Of a DNA stretch of 64,000 nucleotides, positions 26,935 to 34,927 are shown piece after piece. The stretch is from Vicinamibacterales bacterium. GTDB taxonomy: Bacteria > Acidobacteriota > Vicinamibacteria > Vicinamibacterales > UBA2999. The stretch covers positions 152,154 to 216,153 of the forward strand of contig JBAZYO010000009.1 in NCBI GenBank assembly GCA_041659285.1, written 5' to 3'. The position numbers were made by a program, and so were the translations under genes. Every line of letters starts with the position of its first letter. Position 1 is the stretch's first letter. The notes beneath the pieces were generated by a model. That model was not told where the DNA came from. It ran no database searches and worked only from the letters and a program-made list of their open reading frames with translations.

Positions 26935-27855
26935 ATGCGGCGGATAACGTTGGTGGCACTCGTCGGGATCGCGGCAGCCGTCAGTGGCGCCCTCGACGCC
27001 CAACCCAGGTTCGGCGCCCGCGTCGACCTCGTCGTGGTCTCCGCCATCGTCCGCGACGGCGGCGACAATCTCGTGCGCGCGCTCTCGCAAGACGACTTCG
27101 AGGTGCTCGAAGACGGCAGGCCGGTCGCCGTCTCCACGTTCGCCGAAGTCAACGCCGACGCACTCGCGCCGCAAGATGATGGCCGGTTCATCGTGCTGTT
27201 GCTGGACAACCTGGTGACCGACCCAACGCTGACGCCGCGCATCAAGGACATCGCCCGCGGCTTCGCGGATCGGATGGGTCGGGGGGACGTGATGTCCGTG
27301 GTGTACCTCAATGGCGGCAGCAGCACGACGACCAGGAGCGCAACTGAGGTGCGCGCCGCCATCGATCGGTTCAAGCCGTTCGGCACCAGCCTGATGGGCG
27401 GCCTGACGGCGAGAAGTCACGCGATGGAATCGGTGTCGGGTTTGGCGAAACAACTCGCGGGCGTGTCACACCGCCGCAAGGTGCTCGTCTGCATCGGGCC
27501 AGCCAATGTCTTCAACGTCCAACTCGGCGACTTCGATGGCAAGCTCGACGGAGCCATTGGTCCAACGCTGCGCGACACCGCCCGAGCGGACATGACGACC
27601 TATGTGATCGATCCGCGTGGCCTGCAGGCGAAGAACGTCGCCAGCCAGCTCGATGGATTCGCCCGCGAAACCGGCGGCGTCGCCTTTGCCAACGTCAATG
27701 TGTTCGCAGAAGCGATCGACCAGGTCTGGCAGGAGAGCGGAGCGTACTACCTGCTTGGCTATGAACCCGCGAAGCGCGACGACAAGCGCCACACGATCGA
27801 GGTGCGCGTCAAGAAGGGCGGCCTGCAGGTGCGCGCCCGCCGCACGCGCGGGTGA
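26935..27855 (+). CDS. Secreted von Willebrand factor A-type protein (TIGR03436-like)
   Basis: 306 residues with a signal peptide at about 1-21. The opening VDLVVVSAIVRDGGDN and the DDFEVLEDGRPV block are the hallmark of the acidobacterial VWFA-related family. The VWA core follows (FIVLLLDNLV, then the RKVLVCIGPAN strand), ending with a beta strand region YYLLGYEPAK and a long basic VKKGGLQVRARR. The MIDAS motif is imperfect, so metal binding is uncertain. Role unknown. A larger relative is at 39128-40948. Confidence 0.85.
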   Translation: MRRITLVALVGIAAAVSGALDAQPRFGARVDLVVVSAIVRDGGDNLVRALSQDDFEVLEDGRPVAVSTFAEVNADALAPQDDGRFIVLLLDNLVTDPTLTPRIKDIARGFADRMGRGDVMSVVYLNGGSSTTTRSATEVRAAIDRFKPFGTSLMGGLTARSHAMESVSGLAKQLAGVSHRRKVLVCIGPANVFNVQLGDFDGKLDGAIGPTLRDTARADMTTYVIDPRGLQAKNVASQLDGFARETGGVAFANVNVFAEAIDQVWQESGAYYLLGYEPAKRDDKRHTIEVRVKKGGLQVRARRTRG

Positions 27856-27859
27856 CACG

Positions 27860-29434
27860 CTACGGCATCCTCTCGATCGCCGCCTTGAGCGCCTCCGCTT
27901 TCTCCTTCATCCGCGGATGCGCGATCGCGACATCGACATGCGTCAGCGCGGGACTCTTCTGCCCGGTTCTGGCAAACCCCTGGGCGGCGTTGAACGCGGA
28001 TTGAGCGGAACGCTCTTCGGCGACTTCGAGATCCTTGTTCAACTTGGCGCGCTGACGGGCTTCCCTGCCTGGCGGATTTAGAGATCCGCCACTGCGCTTC
28101 ACTTCCGCGTCGAGGTTCGCGAGGTCCCGGCGAGCCTGCGAGGCCGCGCCCACGTAGCAGCTCATGGCGCGCGAGAACCGCGTGGCCGCCGTCGGCCATT
28201 GCTGCTGGTCGACGTGCACCAGTCCGGACATCCACGTCGCGTCGCAGTTGGCGCCGTCAATCTCGAACGCGCGATCGAAGCGCAGGATGGCGGTGGGCAG
28301 GTCCTTGCGGTCGTAGGCAATCAGCCCGGCCAGCATGTAGACGTTGGTGTTCGACAACAGCTTGATCGCCGTCTCGACGTCGGTCCACGCCGGCTCGAGG
28401 GCCTTGAGGTTGTAGTGGTTCCACGCTCGCCAGTAGTAGGCGTCGCCGATGTTCCAGGTGCCGAGCTCGATCATGCGAGTGGCGGTGACGATGGCCTCCT
28501 GGTGGCGCAGCAGGTAGCTGAGGCTGGTGAGCCGGCCGAGCAGTGCGTCGCGATGGGTCGGCGAGTCGCCGAGAACCGCGTCGAACGCCGAAAGCGCGGC
28601 TTCGAACTCCGCGATCGACTGGTTGATGCGCCCCGCCGTGATCGTGATCCAGTGCGAAGACGGGAACGCCTCGCGCGCCTGGCCAAGGAGCGCCGCCGCC
28701 TGGTAGAGGTCGATGGCTTCGGTGGGCGAGCCCACCATGGCCCGCCGCGCTTCCCAGGGCAACGTATCAACGAAGCGTGGATCTGCCTCTCGAAGGGAGG
28801 CTGCCGTGGGCACTCCGAACCCCTGGCACACCGCGAGCCGAAACTGGATCAGCGGCACTCCGCTGTAGCGAGCCAGAATCGGCGCCGGATCAATCGACGG
28901 GCGCAGGCGTGTCTGCTCGCAGTCGATCACGAGAGCCAGGTACTGGGCGACCAGGTTGGACGCGACCGCGGCATCGAGGGCGCGGCGATGTGGGTTGTCG
29001 GGATCGAGCGCAGGGCGGGAGCGGCCGGTGAGCTGCGCGCGCTGTTCGGGATCCATCCCGCCGGTCTCGCCGATCACCAGTGCGGCCGCGTCGGTGAGGA
29101 CCTGCGGCGAGAGCGCCGGCGGAATGACGGGCGGGAGCGCCGAGGCATGATGACGGGCCCGGTCCATAGAGATGTCAGCTGGCATCCCCAGCTCCTTCTC
29201 GCGCATCGCGATCAGCAGCGTGGCCTCGAACGCCCCTTGCGCGGCGCCAGGTGCTGGCCTCGGCGACGCCGACAACCGCTCGAAGATCGACTGGGCTTCC
29301 TTGAGGCAGGCGTAGCAGCCTTCGCGAACCAGGGCGTGGGCCTTGCCGAGCTCGGCGACCACTTGCGGCGAGGGGCCGCGGGCGGCGCATCCGCAGAGGG
29401 CCAGCACCAAACACGCCGCCGCAATACGTGTCAT
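27860..29434 (-). CDS. TPR-containing lipoprotein
   Basis: 524 residues from an ATG at 29434 that opens a lipoprotein signal (LVLALCGCA), with a Cys for lipid attachment. The body is helical with TPR-like pairs. Residues 230-460 contain recognisable units such as DAYYWRAWNHYNLKALEPAW and LPTAILRFDRAFEIDG. No enzyme motif is visible. Near the C-terminus a palindrome (28071-28090) is embedded in frame and encodes SGGSLN. It is convergent with the VWA gene; the two stops are only 4 bp apart. Confidence 0.8.
   Translation of the reverse strand: MTRIAAACLVLALCGCAARGPSPQVVAELGKAHALVREGCYACLKEAQSIFERLSASPRPAPGAAQGAFEATLLIAMREKELGMPADISMDRARHHASALPPVIPPALSPQVLTDAAALVIGETGGMDPEQRAQLTGRSRPALDPDNPHRRALDAAVASNLVAQYLALVIDCEQTRLRPSIDPAPILARYSGVPLIQFRLAVCQGFGVPTAASLREADPRFVDTLPWEARRAMVGSPTEAIDLYQAAALLGQAREAFPSSHWITITAGRINQSIAEFEAALSAFDAVLGDSPTHRDALLGRLTSLSYLLRHQEAIVTATRMIELGTWNIGDAYYWRAWNHYNLKALEPAWTDVETAIKLLSNTNVYMLAGLIAYDRKDLPTAILRFDRAFEIDGANCDATWMSGLVHVDQQQWPTAATRFSRAMSCYVGAASQARRDLANLDAEVKRSGGSLNPPGREARQRAKLNKDLEVAEERSAQSAFNAAQGFARTGQKSPALTHVDVAIAHPRMKEKAEALKAAIERMP
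28071..28090. repeat. Intragenic palindrome GGCGGATTTAGAGATCCGCC
   Basis: Inverted repeat of the CTAAA-centred family inside the lipoprotein coding region, in frame. It adds about seven residues to a basic linker near the C-terminus. Confidence 0.8.
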
Positions 29435-29480
29435 GCGGGCGTTAGACACCGCCGGCGCCATTTTGTTCTCGACGCGCCGG

Positions 29481-29537
29481 CGTCCTGAGCGAGCCACCGG
29501 CTCGCCGACAGGCGTGTCGGTGGCGAGTCGAAGGGCC
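29481..29537. repeat. TCCTGAGCGAGCC...GGCGAGTCGAAGGGCC repeat
   Basis: Imperfect inverted repeat between the lipoprotein and PQQ-dehydrogenase genes. A relative with the same ends lies in the phosphatase gene at 43588-43624. Confidence 0.65.
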
Positions 29538-31568
29538 TCACGGCAACGACAGCGCGACCAGCTCCGGCACCGCCGTCGGTGTCGCCCCCTGCACGGTGAT
29601 GGCGATGAACTGCTTGCCGCCAACCGAGTAGGTCATCGGCGTCCCGATCGCGGCAGCCGGCAGATCGACCGAAGCCATCTCCTTGCCCGTGGCCTTGTCG
29701 TAGGCCACCAGCCGCGGACCACCCGTCGTGCCGCCCGTCGTCAAGGCGTAGATCAGCACGGTCTTGGTCAGCAGCGGGCCGCTGAAAGTGCTGTCGCCGC
29801 CCAGCGGCGGCAGGTTGAGGCCCTTGAGCCGCGGGTTGTTGCGGACGCGATCGCCGTTGCCGGCCGGCACCATCCACGCATGGTCGCCGGTATTCATGTT
29901 GATCGCGGTGAGGCGCGAGTACGGCGGCTTGAAGAGCGGCAGCCCATCGGGCATCTGCGGATTGCGCCCCGGCTGCTGCATGTAGAGCAGGTTGCTGTCG
30001 AGCGCCTGGTCCGGCACGCCCAGCTTGCTAACGGCGTAGGCGTTGCGAGACGGCACGTAGAGCATGCCGGTCTCAGGATCGACCGCGGCGCCCTGCCAGT
30101 TGCCGCCACCGGTGGTGCCGGGCCGCACGATCGTGCCCTGCACTGATGGCGGCGTGAAGAGCGGCCCCGTGCGGAACCCTTCGATGGCCTTGACGGCCGC
30201 GGCGCGAATCTCCGGCGTGAAGTCGGCGAGATCGTTCACCGTCACGCCCTGGTATTCATACGGAGCCGGCTTCGACGGGATCGGCTGCGTCGGCGATGCC
30301 TTCTCGCCGGGCACGTCGCTCGGCGGCACCGGCGTCTCGACCATGGGCCACACCGGCTGGCCGGTGAGGCGGTCAAAGGTGTAGACGTAGCCCTGCTTGG
30401 TGATCTGCGCGAGCGCCTTGATCCGCCGGCCGTTCACCGTGATGTCGAGCAGGTTCGGCGCCGCCGGGTTGTCGTAGTCCCACAAGCCGTGATGCACGGT
30501 CTGGAAATGCCACACGCGCTTGCCGGTGGCGACGTCGAGCGCGACCACGCTTTCCGCGAACAGGTTGTTGCCGAGCCGATGCGCGCCGTAGAAATCGGGC
30601 GCGGTGGTGTTGGTGGGCAGGTAGACGTGCCCCAACTCCTCGTCCGCGCTCATCATCGTCCACACCGTGACCTTGCCGGCGTACTCGTTGGAGCCGTCGG
30701 TCCACGTCTCGCTGCCGAACTCGCCCTTGGGCGGCACGGTCACGAACGTCCACCGCACTTGGCCGGTGCGGACGTCGAAGGCGCGGATCCAGCCGGGGAT
30801 CTGCTCCTTGCTCTTGACGAGCGAAGAAATGGCGGCCGGCGTGATGACGACGTCCTTGACGACGATGGGCGGAGACTGGACCGAGTAGGTCAGAGCGTTG
30901 AGGTAGTCGCGCGTGCCGCGCTTGGCCCGTGGCAGGCCTTCCATCAGGTCAACGCGGCCGTTCGTGCCAAAGCCCGGGACCGGGCGGCCGGTCTTGGCGT
31001 CCACGGCGATCAGGAAGCCGTCGCCGGTGCCCCAGTAGATGCGCTCCTCGCGGCCATCGGTCCAGTAGGCGACGCCGCGCTGGTTCCAGCGCAGTGTCAG
31101 GGTGGTCGTGCCCGACTCGTAGCTCTTGGGGTTGTAGACCCACTTGAGCGCGCCGGTGCGCGCGTCGTAGGCGGCGCCGACCGATGACGCGGTGTTGACG
31201 TAGAGCGTGCCGTTGACCATCAGCGGCGTGGCCTTGTAGTTCTGGACGAACGGCGGCTGGCCATCGCGCCAGCGCTTCGGATCGATCCGGTTCAGTTCGT
31301 CGAAGATGGTCTTCGAGTCGGCGGACCACTCGCTGCCGTCGGACATGGTGATGCTGAGGAACCCGTCCGGCGACTTGGCCCGCCAGGCCAGCTTCAGCGA
31401 GCCGAAGTTCGACGCGGTGACCTGGTCGAGCGGCGAGTACTTGGTGCTGGCCAGGTCACCGCCGTAGGTGGGCCACTCGCCGCGCGCGGTGGAGTGCGCC
31501 ACCGGCTCCTGGGCGGTCAGGGCCGCGGCGAGGCTGATCGAGACGAGGAACAACGTGAGTCGTGTCAT
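29538..31568 (-). CDS. Secreted PQQ-dependent dehydrogenase (quinoprotein, glucose/alcohol type)
   Basis: 676 residues from the ATG at 31568 (signal peptide to about residue 18). The N-terminal EWPTYGGDLASTKYSPLDQ block and repeated W-propeller motifs (KTGRPVPGFG, VVALDVATGKRVWHFQ) identify an eight-bladed quinoprotein. It oxidises sugars or alcohols in the periplasm and gives electrons to the quinone pool. No CxxCH heme domain is present. Its start overlaps the sensor gene's stop (ATGA at 31565), suggesting that the sensor controls or serves this oxidation. Confidence 0.88.
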   Translation of the reverse strand: MTRLTLFLVSISLAAALTAQEPVAHSTARGEWPTYGGDLASTKYSPLDQVTASNFGSLKLAWRAKSPDGFLSITMSDGSEWSADSKTIFDELNRIDPKRWRDGQPPFVQNYKATPLMVNGTLYVNTASSVGAAYDARTGALKWVYNPKSYESGTTTLTLRWNQRGVAYWTDGREERIYWGTGDGFLIAVDAKTGRPVPGFGTNGRVDLMEGLPRAKRGTRDYLNALTYSVQSPPIVVKDVVITPAAISSLVKSKEQIPGWIRAFDVRTGQVRWTFVTVPPKGEFGSETWTDGSNEYAGKVTVWTMMSADEELGHVYLPTNTTAPDFYGAHRLGNNLFAESVVALDVATGKRVWHFQTVHHGLWDYDNPAAPNLLDITVNGRRIKALAQITKQGYVYTFDRLTGQPVWPMVETPVPPSDVPGEKASPTQPIPSKPAPYEYQGVTVNDLADFTPEIRAAAVKAIEGFRTGPLFTPPSVQGTIVRPGTTGGGNWQGAAVDPETGMLYVPSRNAYAVSKLGVPDQALDSNLLYMQQPGRNPQMPDGLPLFKPPYSRLTAINMNTGDHAWMVPAGNGDRVRNNPRLKGLNLPPLGGDSTFSGPLLTKTVLIYALTTGGTTGGPRLVAYDKATGKEMASVDLPAAAIGTPMTYSVGGKQFIAITVQGATPTAVPELVALSLP

Positions 31569-32812
31569 TCGCCAACAGGCTCCCTGAGGTGGCCGTACAA
31601 CTGGGCGTCGCAGTCCGGGCAGATGCCGTGGGTGAACTCGACCGCGGCGCGGGTTTGGAGGTAGACGTCGATCTGGCTCCAGTAGCCGTGGTCGTCGCGC
31701 ACCTTCTTGCAGTTGGCGCAAATCGGCAGCAGCTGTTCGAGGGCGCTCACCTCGCTCAGCGCCTTCTTGAGCTCACCGATCAGCCGTTCGCGCTCGCCCT
31801 CGAGCACCTTGCGAACGGTGATGTCGCGCGTCACCACCAGGCGGCCGGCGACGTCGCCCCAGCGATCGGCGATCGGATCGACGCGCATGTCGATCCAGCG
31901 CGTGGCGCTGCCGTTCGGCACCGCCAGCTCGCCCAGCCAGGGCGCCGACGATCGGTTCTTCACGGGAATGCGGAGCGCCGCCGGCACCGCCGAAGCGCCG
32001 GCGTTCATGCCCATGTGGTCTTGCGCGGCGGTATTGGAATAGATCACGCGATCGGTGCGATCGAGAATCACCACGCCGTCGGCGATGGTCTCGAGCAGCG
32101 CCTCGCGGGCGCGCGGCAGCAGGTCGAGCAGGCCTTCACTGACCACCGCCCACGCCAGCACGGCGCCGCTCAGGCCCAGCGAGATGGTCAGGTAATTCAG
32201 GCCGGGCCACGGCCCGAGCTTGAAGATGTAGAGGATGTTGCCAATCCACGAGATCAGCATGGCGACGACCACCGCCATCATCGGCGCGCGGAAGGCGCTC
32301 GTCACCCGGCGGCGGGCCGACAGCAGGATCCCCGTATTCAGCGCGGTCATGATGTAGTGCTGCGTCGCCAGCACCCAGAACCAGGGGCCGTAGCGATAGG
32401 TCGAGAACGGCGAGCCGTCCTTCGGCATCTCGATGCCGGTCCACAGCAGCTGGTGCCACTGGCTGGTCCACGCCATCACCAGCGAGATCACCGGGATGCC
32501 CCAGATCAGCACCATCACCGTCGGGGTGATGCGCGACTCGAGGCGCGCCAGTTCCATGGCGGCGTGAAAGAAGAACGGCGCGCACGACACCACGCCGAAG
32601 TACTGCACCTGGGAAATGAAGCGCCGGGCCTCGACCGTCGGGAGGTGCAGTTCGATGGCGTCGCAGGCCGCCCAGATCGCGGCGGCCAGCAGCATCATGC
32701 CGAGCGCCCGGCCGCCCCGCACCTCGCGCCGGCGGAAGACGGCGAGCGCGGCCGCCACGCTGACCGCGGCCGACAACGAATAAGCGATGGTGAGCGCTAC
32801 CTGGGAAGGCAT
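31565..32812 (-). CDS. 7TM-PAS sensor protein with C-terminal Cys cluster, no output domain
   Basis: 415 residues. Residues about 1-225 are seven helices of the 7TM histidine-kinase N-terminal type. A PAS domain follows (about 240-345, ETIADGVVILDRTDRVIYSN), then a short coiled coil. The C-terminus has two cysteine pairs, CANCKK and CPDC, separated by a YW-QIDVYL segment, a layout seen at the ends of some response regulators. No kinase, GGDEF or EAL domain exists, so the output must be by protein contact. It is the first gene of a two-gene operon with the PQQ dehydrogenase. Confidence 0.8.
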   Translation of the reverse strand: MPSQVALTIAYSLSAAVSVAAALAVFRRREVRGGRALGMMLLAAAIWAACDAIELHLPTVEARRFISQVQYFGVVSCAPFFFHAAMELARLESRITPTVMVLIWGIPVISLVMAWTSQWHQLLWTGIEMPKDGSPFSTYRYGPWFWVLATQHYIMTALNTGILLSARRRVTSAFRAPMMAVVVAMLISWIGNILYIFKLGPWPGLNYLTISLGLSGAVLAWAVVSEGLLDLLPRAREALLETIADGVVILDRTDRVIYSNTAAQDHMGMNAGASAVPAALRIPVKNRSSAPWLGELAVPNGSATRWIDMRVDPIADRWGDVAGRLVVTRDITVRKVLEGERERLIGELKKALSEVSALEQLLPICANCKKVRDDHGYWSQIDVYLQTRAAVEFTHGICPDCDAQLYGHLREPVGE

Positions 32813-33016
32813 CGGCGGAGGTCACGCACATTCTAGGGGGAAAGGGTCGGGGCCGCCAGTTAAGGAGAAATCAATCTGAACTCGTGATGGCGCCCATCCG
32901 GGAAGCGGGACGTCTCAGATGGCCTGGTTCGCCACGATGTCCGTTGCCGCGGTGGGTCCGGCATTCGACGTGACGAGAAGGCCGCGACCGGCCGCCGAAT
33001 ACCAGAAACGGCGGCC

Positions 33017-33358
33017 TCAGGCCGCGACAACGCTGATTCGACCCGAGCTTCGAGCACGCGGCTTCTTCCTGATCACGATGTCAACGTCCTGGTCGAGGAT
33101 GGTGAGCAGTGTCATGAGCCGCTCAACGGAGAAACCATTGAGTTTGTAGTGCCGCAGTGCCGACACCTTCGGTTGCGTCAACCCCAGCACCTTCGAAGCG
33201 GCGGTCTGCGTCAGCGCACGCTGTTCGAGGATCTGGTTGAGGGCGTGTGCAAGCCGCAGCTTGGCCTGGCGCTCGGCCGCATCCGGATATCCCAGGTCGG
33301 CGAAGATGTTCTTCGTGCCCCTGGTAATCGCGACGGGTTCAGCGTGTCGTCTTGGCAT
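33017..33358 (-). CDS. higA: HigA-type antitoxin with XRE helix-turn-helix
   Basis: 113 residues with the XRE-type helix-turn-helix (LTQTAASKVLGLTQPKVSAL, about 50-69) and the LNGFSVERLMTLLTILDQDV segment typical of HigA antitoxins. It binds DNA and neutralises a RelE-like HigB toxin. The toxin gene upstream overlaps it by 20 bp but is broken, so this is probably an orphan antitoxin now. It marks the left edge of the accessory island. Confidence 0.85.
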   Translation of the reverse strand: MPRRHAEPVAITRGTKNIFADLGYPDAAERQAKLRLAHALNQILEQRALTQTAASKVLGLTQPKVSALRHYKLNGFSVERLMTLLTILDQDVDIVIRKKPRARSSGRISVVAA

Positions 33359-33575
33359 GGTGCTCCTTGTAGTCCTGCTGCGCCGCTCTCAATCGCTGGC
33401 TCAAGAGGTCGATGTCCCGCTTGGCGGTCCGAATGCCCGGGACACGACACACTCAGCGAATATCCCACTTTGGGTATATCTGGTCAAGTTCCTCTGGGTG
33501 CGATTGCACTTCCTCGACGGATCCGCGAATGCCCTCCGCCAACCACCAACGAAAGAGGGGGCGTTGAACCTCCAC
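33339..33575 (-). pseudogene. higB: Broken HigB-type toxin gene (phage-derived Gp49-like)
   Basis: The frame begins with RPLFRWWLAEGI and EEVQSHPEEL, fitting a HigB N-terminus. It stops at a TGA (33453-33455), then continues in the same frame with GIRTAKRDIDLLSQRLRAAQ, the conserved HigB C-terminus. The central 50-60 residues that carry the RNase core are missing. A deletion with an internal stop therefore explains the sequence. The order toxin-antitoxin with overlap is normal for higBA. The likely original start is a GTG at 33575. Confidence 0.72.
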
Positions 33576-33599
33576 GACGGGGTTATGACTTCCGCGTGA

Positions 33600-34528
33600 A
33601 GGGGGCGGGCGGCCGCTGCTCGCGGTCCGTCTTGGTGCTCCTTTCAAAGGCGTCAGCATTCGGCATCGCCTTCACCAAGGTGAGCGCGCGCAAGTAGGAC
33701 CGGGGTTGTGGAGGGTAGAGAACAGTGGCGCCTATCGAAGAGATCCCGAGTGACACCGGGAGATGTCAGAGCGTCAGACGTTCACAGGAGCTAAGGAGGC
33801 CAGGAGAATCACGTCGCCTTCGGCGTCCCGCGGGCGACATAAGGACCATTACCAGACGCAAAGCAAATCCTACTCCCATTTTGGCGGGTAGCCGAGTTTT
33901 CCTTGAAATCTAGTGGCCTCGAAAGCAACGGTGATCCTGCCATCGCTGACGGCTCGCGAACAACCTTCTAAGTCCAACAGTCCAAAGCCCTTTCACACCC
34001 TTGCCGGCCGCATTGTCTGCCCTCTGCGCCCGAGCCCTCGCATGATCTCTGGTCTATCCTCGATCCTGGGTCGAAAGTGCCCCGCGCGCATTGACCTCGT
34101 CATGGATTTCGAGATCGTGCCCGCGCCTCCCCAGGGGGTCGGCGAACGCATCAAGGGCAGGCTACTTGTCCGCGCTCCCCATCTTGAAGACGCCTGTCAT
34201 GGCAGGCTAGGATTGTTACGGGACGAGTCCCGGCAGGAGCTGAGGGCGGTTGGGCGCATGGGTCGTCCGTCGCCGGTCAACTTTTCCCTGGTTGCGGGTG
34301 TTGTGGAGTCGACATCACAATAGTCTTCAGGGCCTTGGTCTTCTGGAGATGTGGTAGTCCCTTCCCTATACCGCGAACCCCAAACGCCCGCCCGCGACTG
34401 ATCATCGCGGCAAGCCCTCAGTTCCGCTTTCTCCATTCGTCGCGCGCGTTCCGCCCCTGCGGCATGTCGCGCATCAGTGAAGGATCCGCGAGTTCCACTA
34501 CCAGGCTTCGCACCCTTGGAGCGGAGCC
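33600..34528. other. 929-bp stretch without a credible gene, upstream of the RT-Cas1 operon
   Basis: All ORFs here are short, with codon use unlike neighbouring genes, and none resembles a known protein. Composition is visibly richer in A/T than the rest of the window. Hairpin-capable segments include GTCGCC...GGCGAC around 33813-33838, GCCTGTCATGGCAGGC near 34192-34207 and CGGGACGAGTCCCG near 34219. I searched by eye for direct repeats of 20 bases or more with regular spacing and found none, so it is not an intact CRISPR array. It could hold the operon promoter, a leader, a noncoding RNA or a decayed gene. Confidence 0.5.
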
Positions 34529-34915
34529 ATGTTCGATTCGGCCTTCGACCGCACACTCTCATACCGTCTCTCAGCCGCCTACGATTGTTGGGGCAACCGC
34601 CGCTCGCTGAGGCGCGGCACGCGGAACGGAATCTGGTTCATCGATGCCAGTGCCATCGACCAGCCGGCGACCGAGGCACAACCGGTTGATCCGGATCCAG
34701 CCCGCGAGCGTGGCCTGAGGGAACTCCAATCATCGGGCCGCTTCACGACGCTCGAACTCGCTACCCTGCACTCATTGATCATCGAACGCGCGACGATCGC
34801 CGAGATCGCAGAACGGCACGGGTGCAGTCGCCAAGCCGTGATCGCGCGGCTGGTCGGAAACTCGCGCGGCCAGGGCGGCATTCTGAAGAAGGCCCAAGCG
34901 CTACTTCGACGGTGA
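34529..34915 (+). CDS. Helix-turn-helix protein, first gene of the RT-Cas1 operon
   Basis: 128 residues. The C-terminal half has a predicted sigma-like or resolvase-like HTH: LATLHSLIIERATIAEIAER, then HGCSRQAVIARLVGNS. The N-terminal 60 residues are unassigned. It ends 12 bp before the RT-Cas1 start, so it belongs to the same transcript. A role as regulator of the adaptation operon or as a DNA-binding partner of the integrase is inferred from position only. The start is the first ATG of the frame; no strong ribosome binding site is seen. Confidence 0.65.
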   Translation: MFDSAFDRTLSYRLSAAYDCWGNRRSLRRGTRNGIWFIDASAIDQPATEAQPVDPDPARERGLRELQSSGRFTTLELATLHSLIIERATIAEIAERHGCSRQAVIARLVGNSRGQGGILKKAQALLRR

Positions 34916-34927
34916 ACCCTTATCGGG

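Noticed and set aside
33600..34528. Possible CRISPR array upstream of RT-Cas1
   Set aside because: No regularly spaced direct repeat could be found by eye; two GGCAGGCTA copies 45 bp apart are too short to count.
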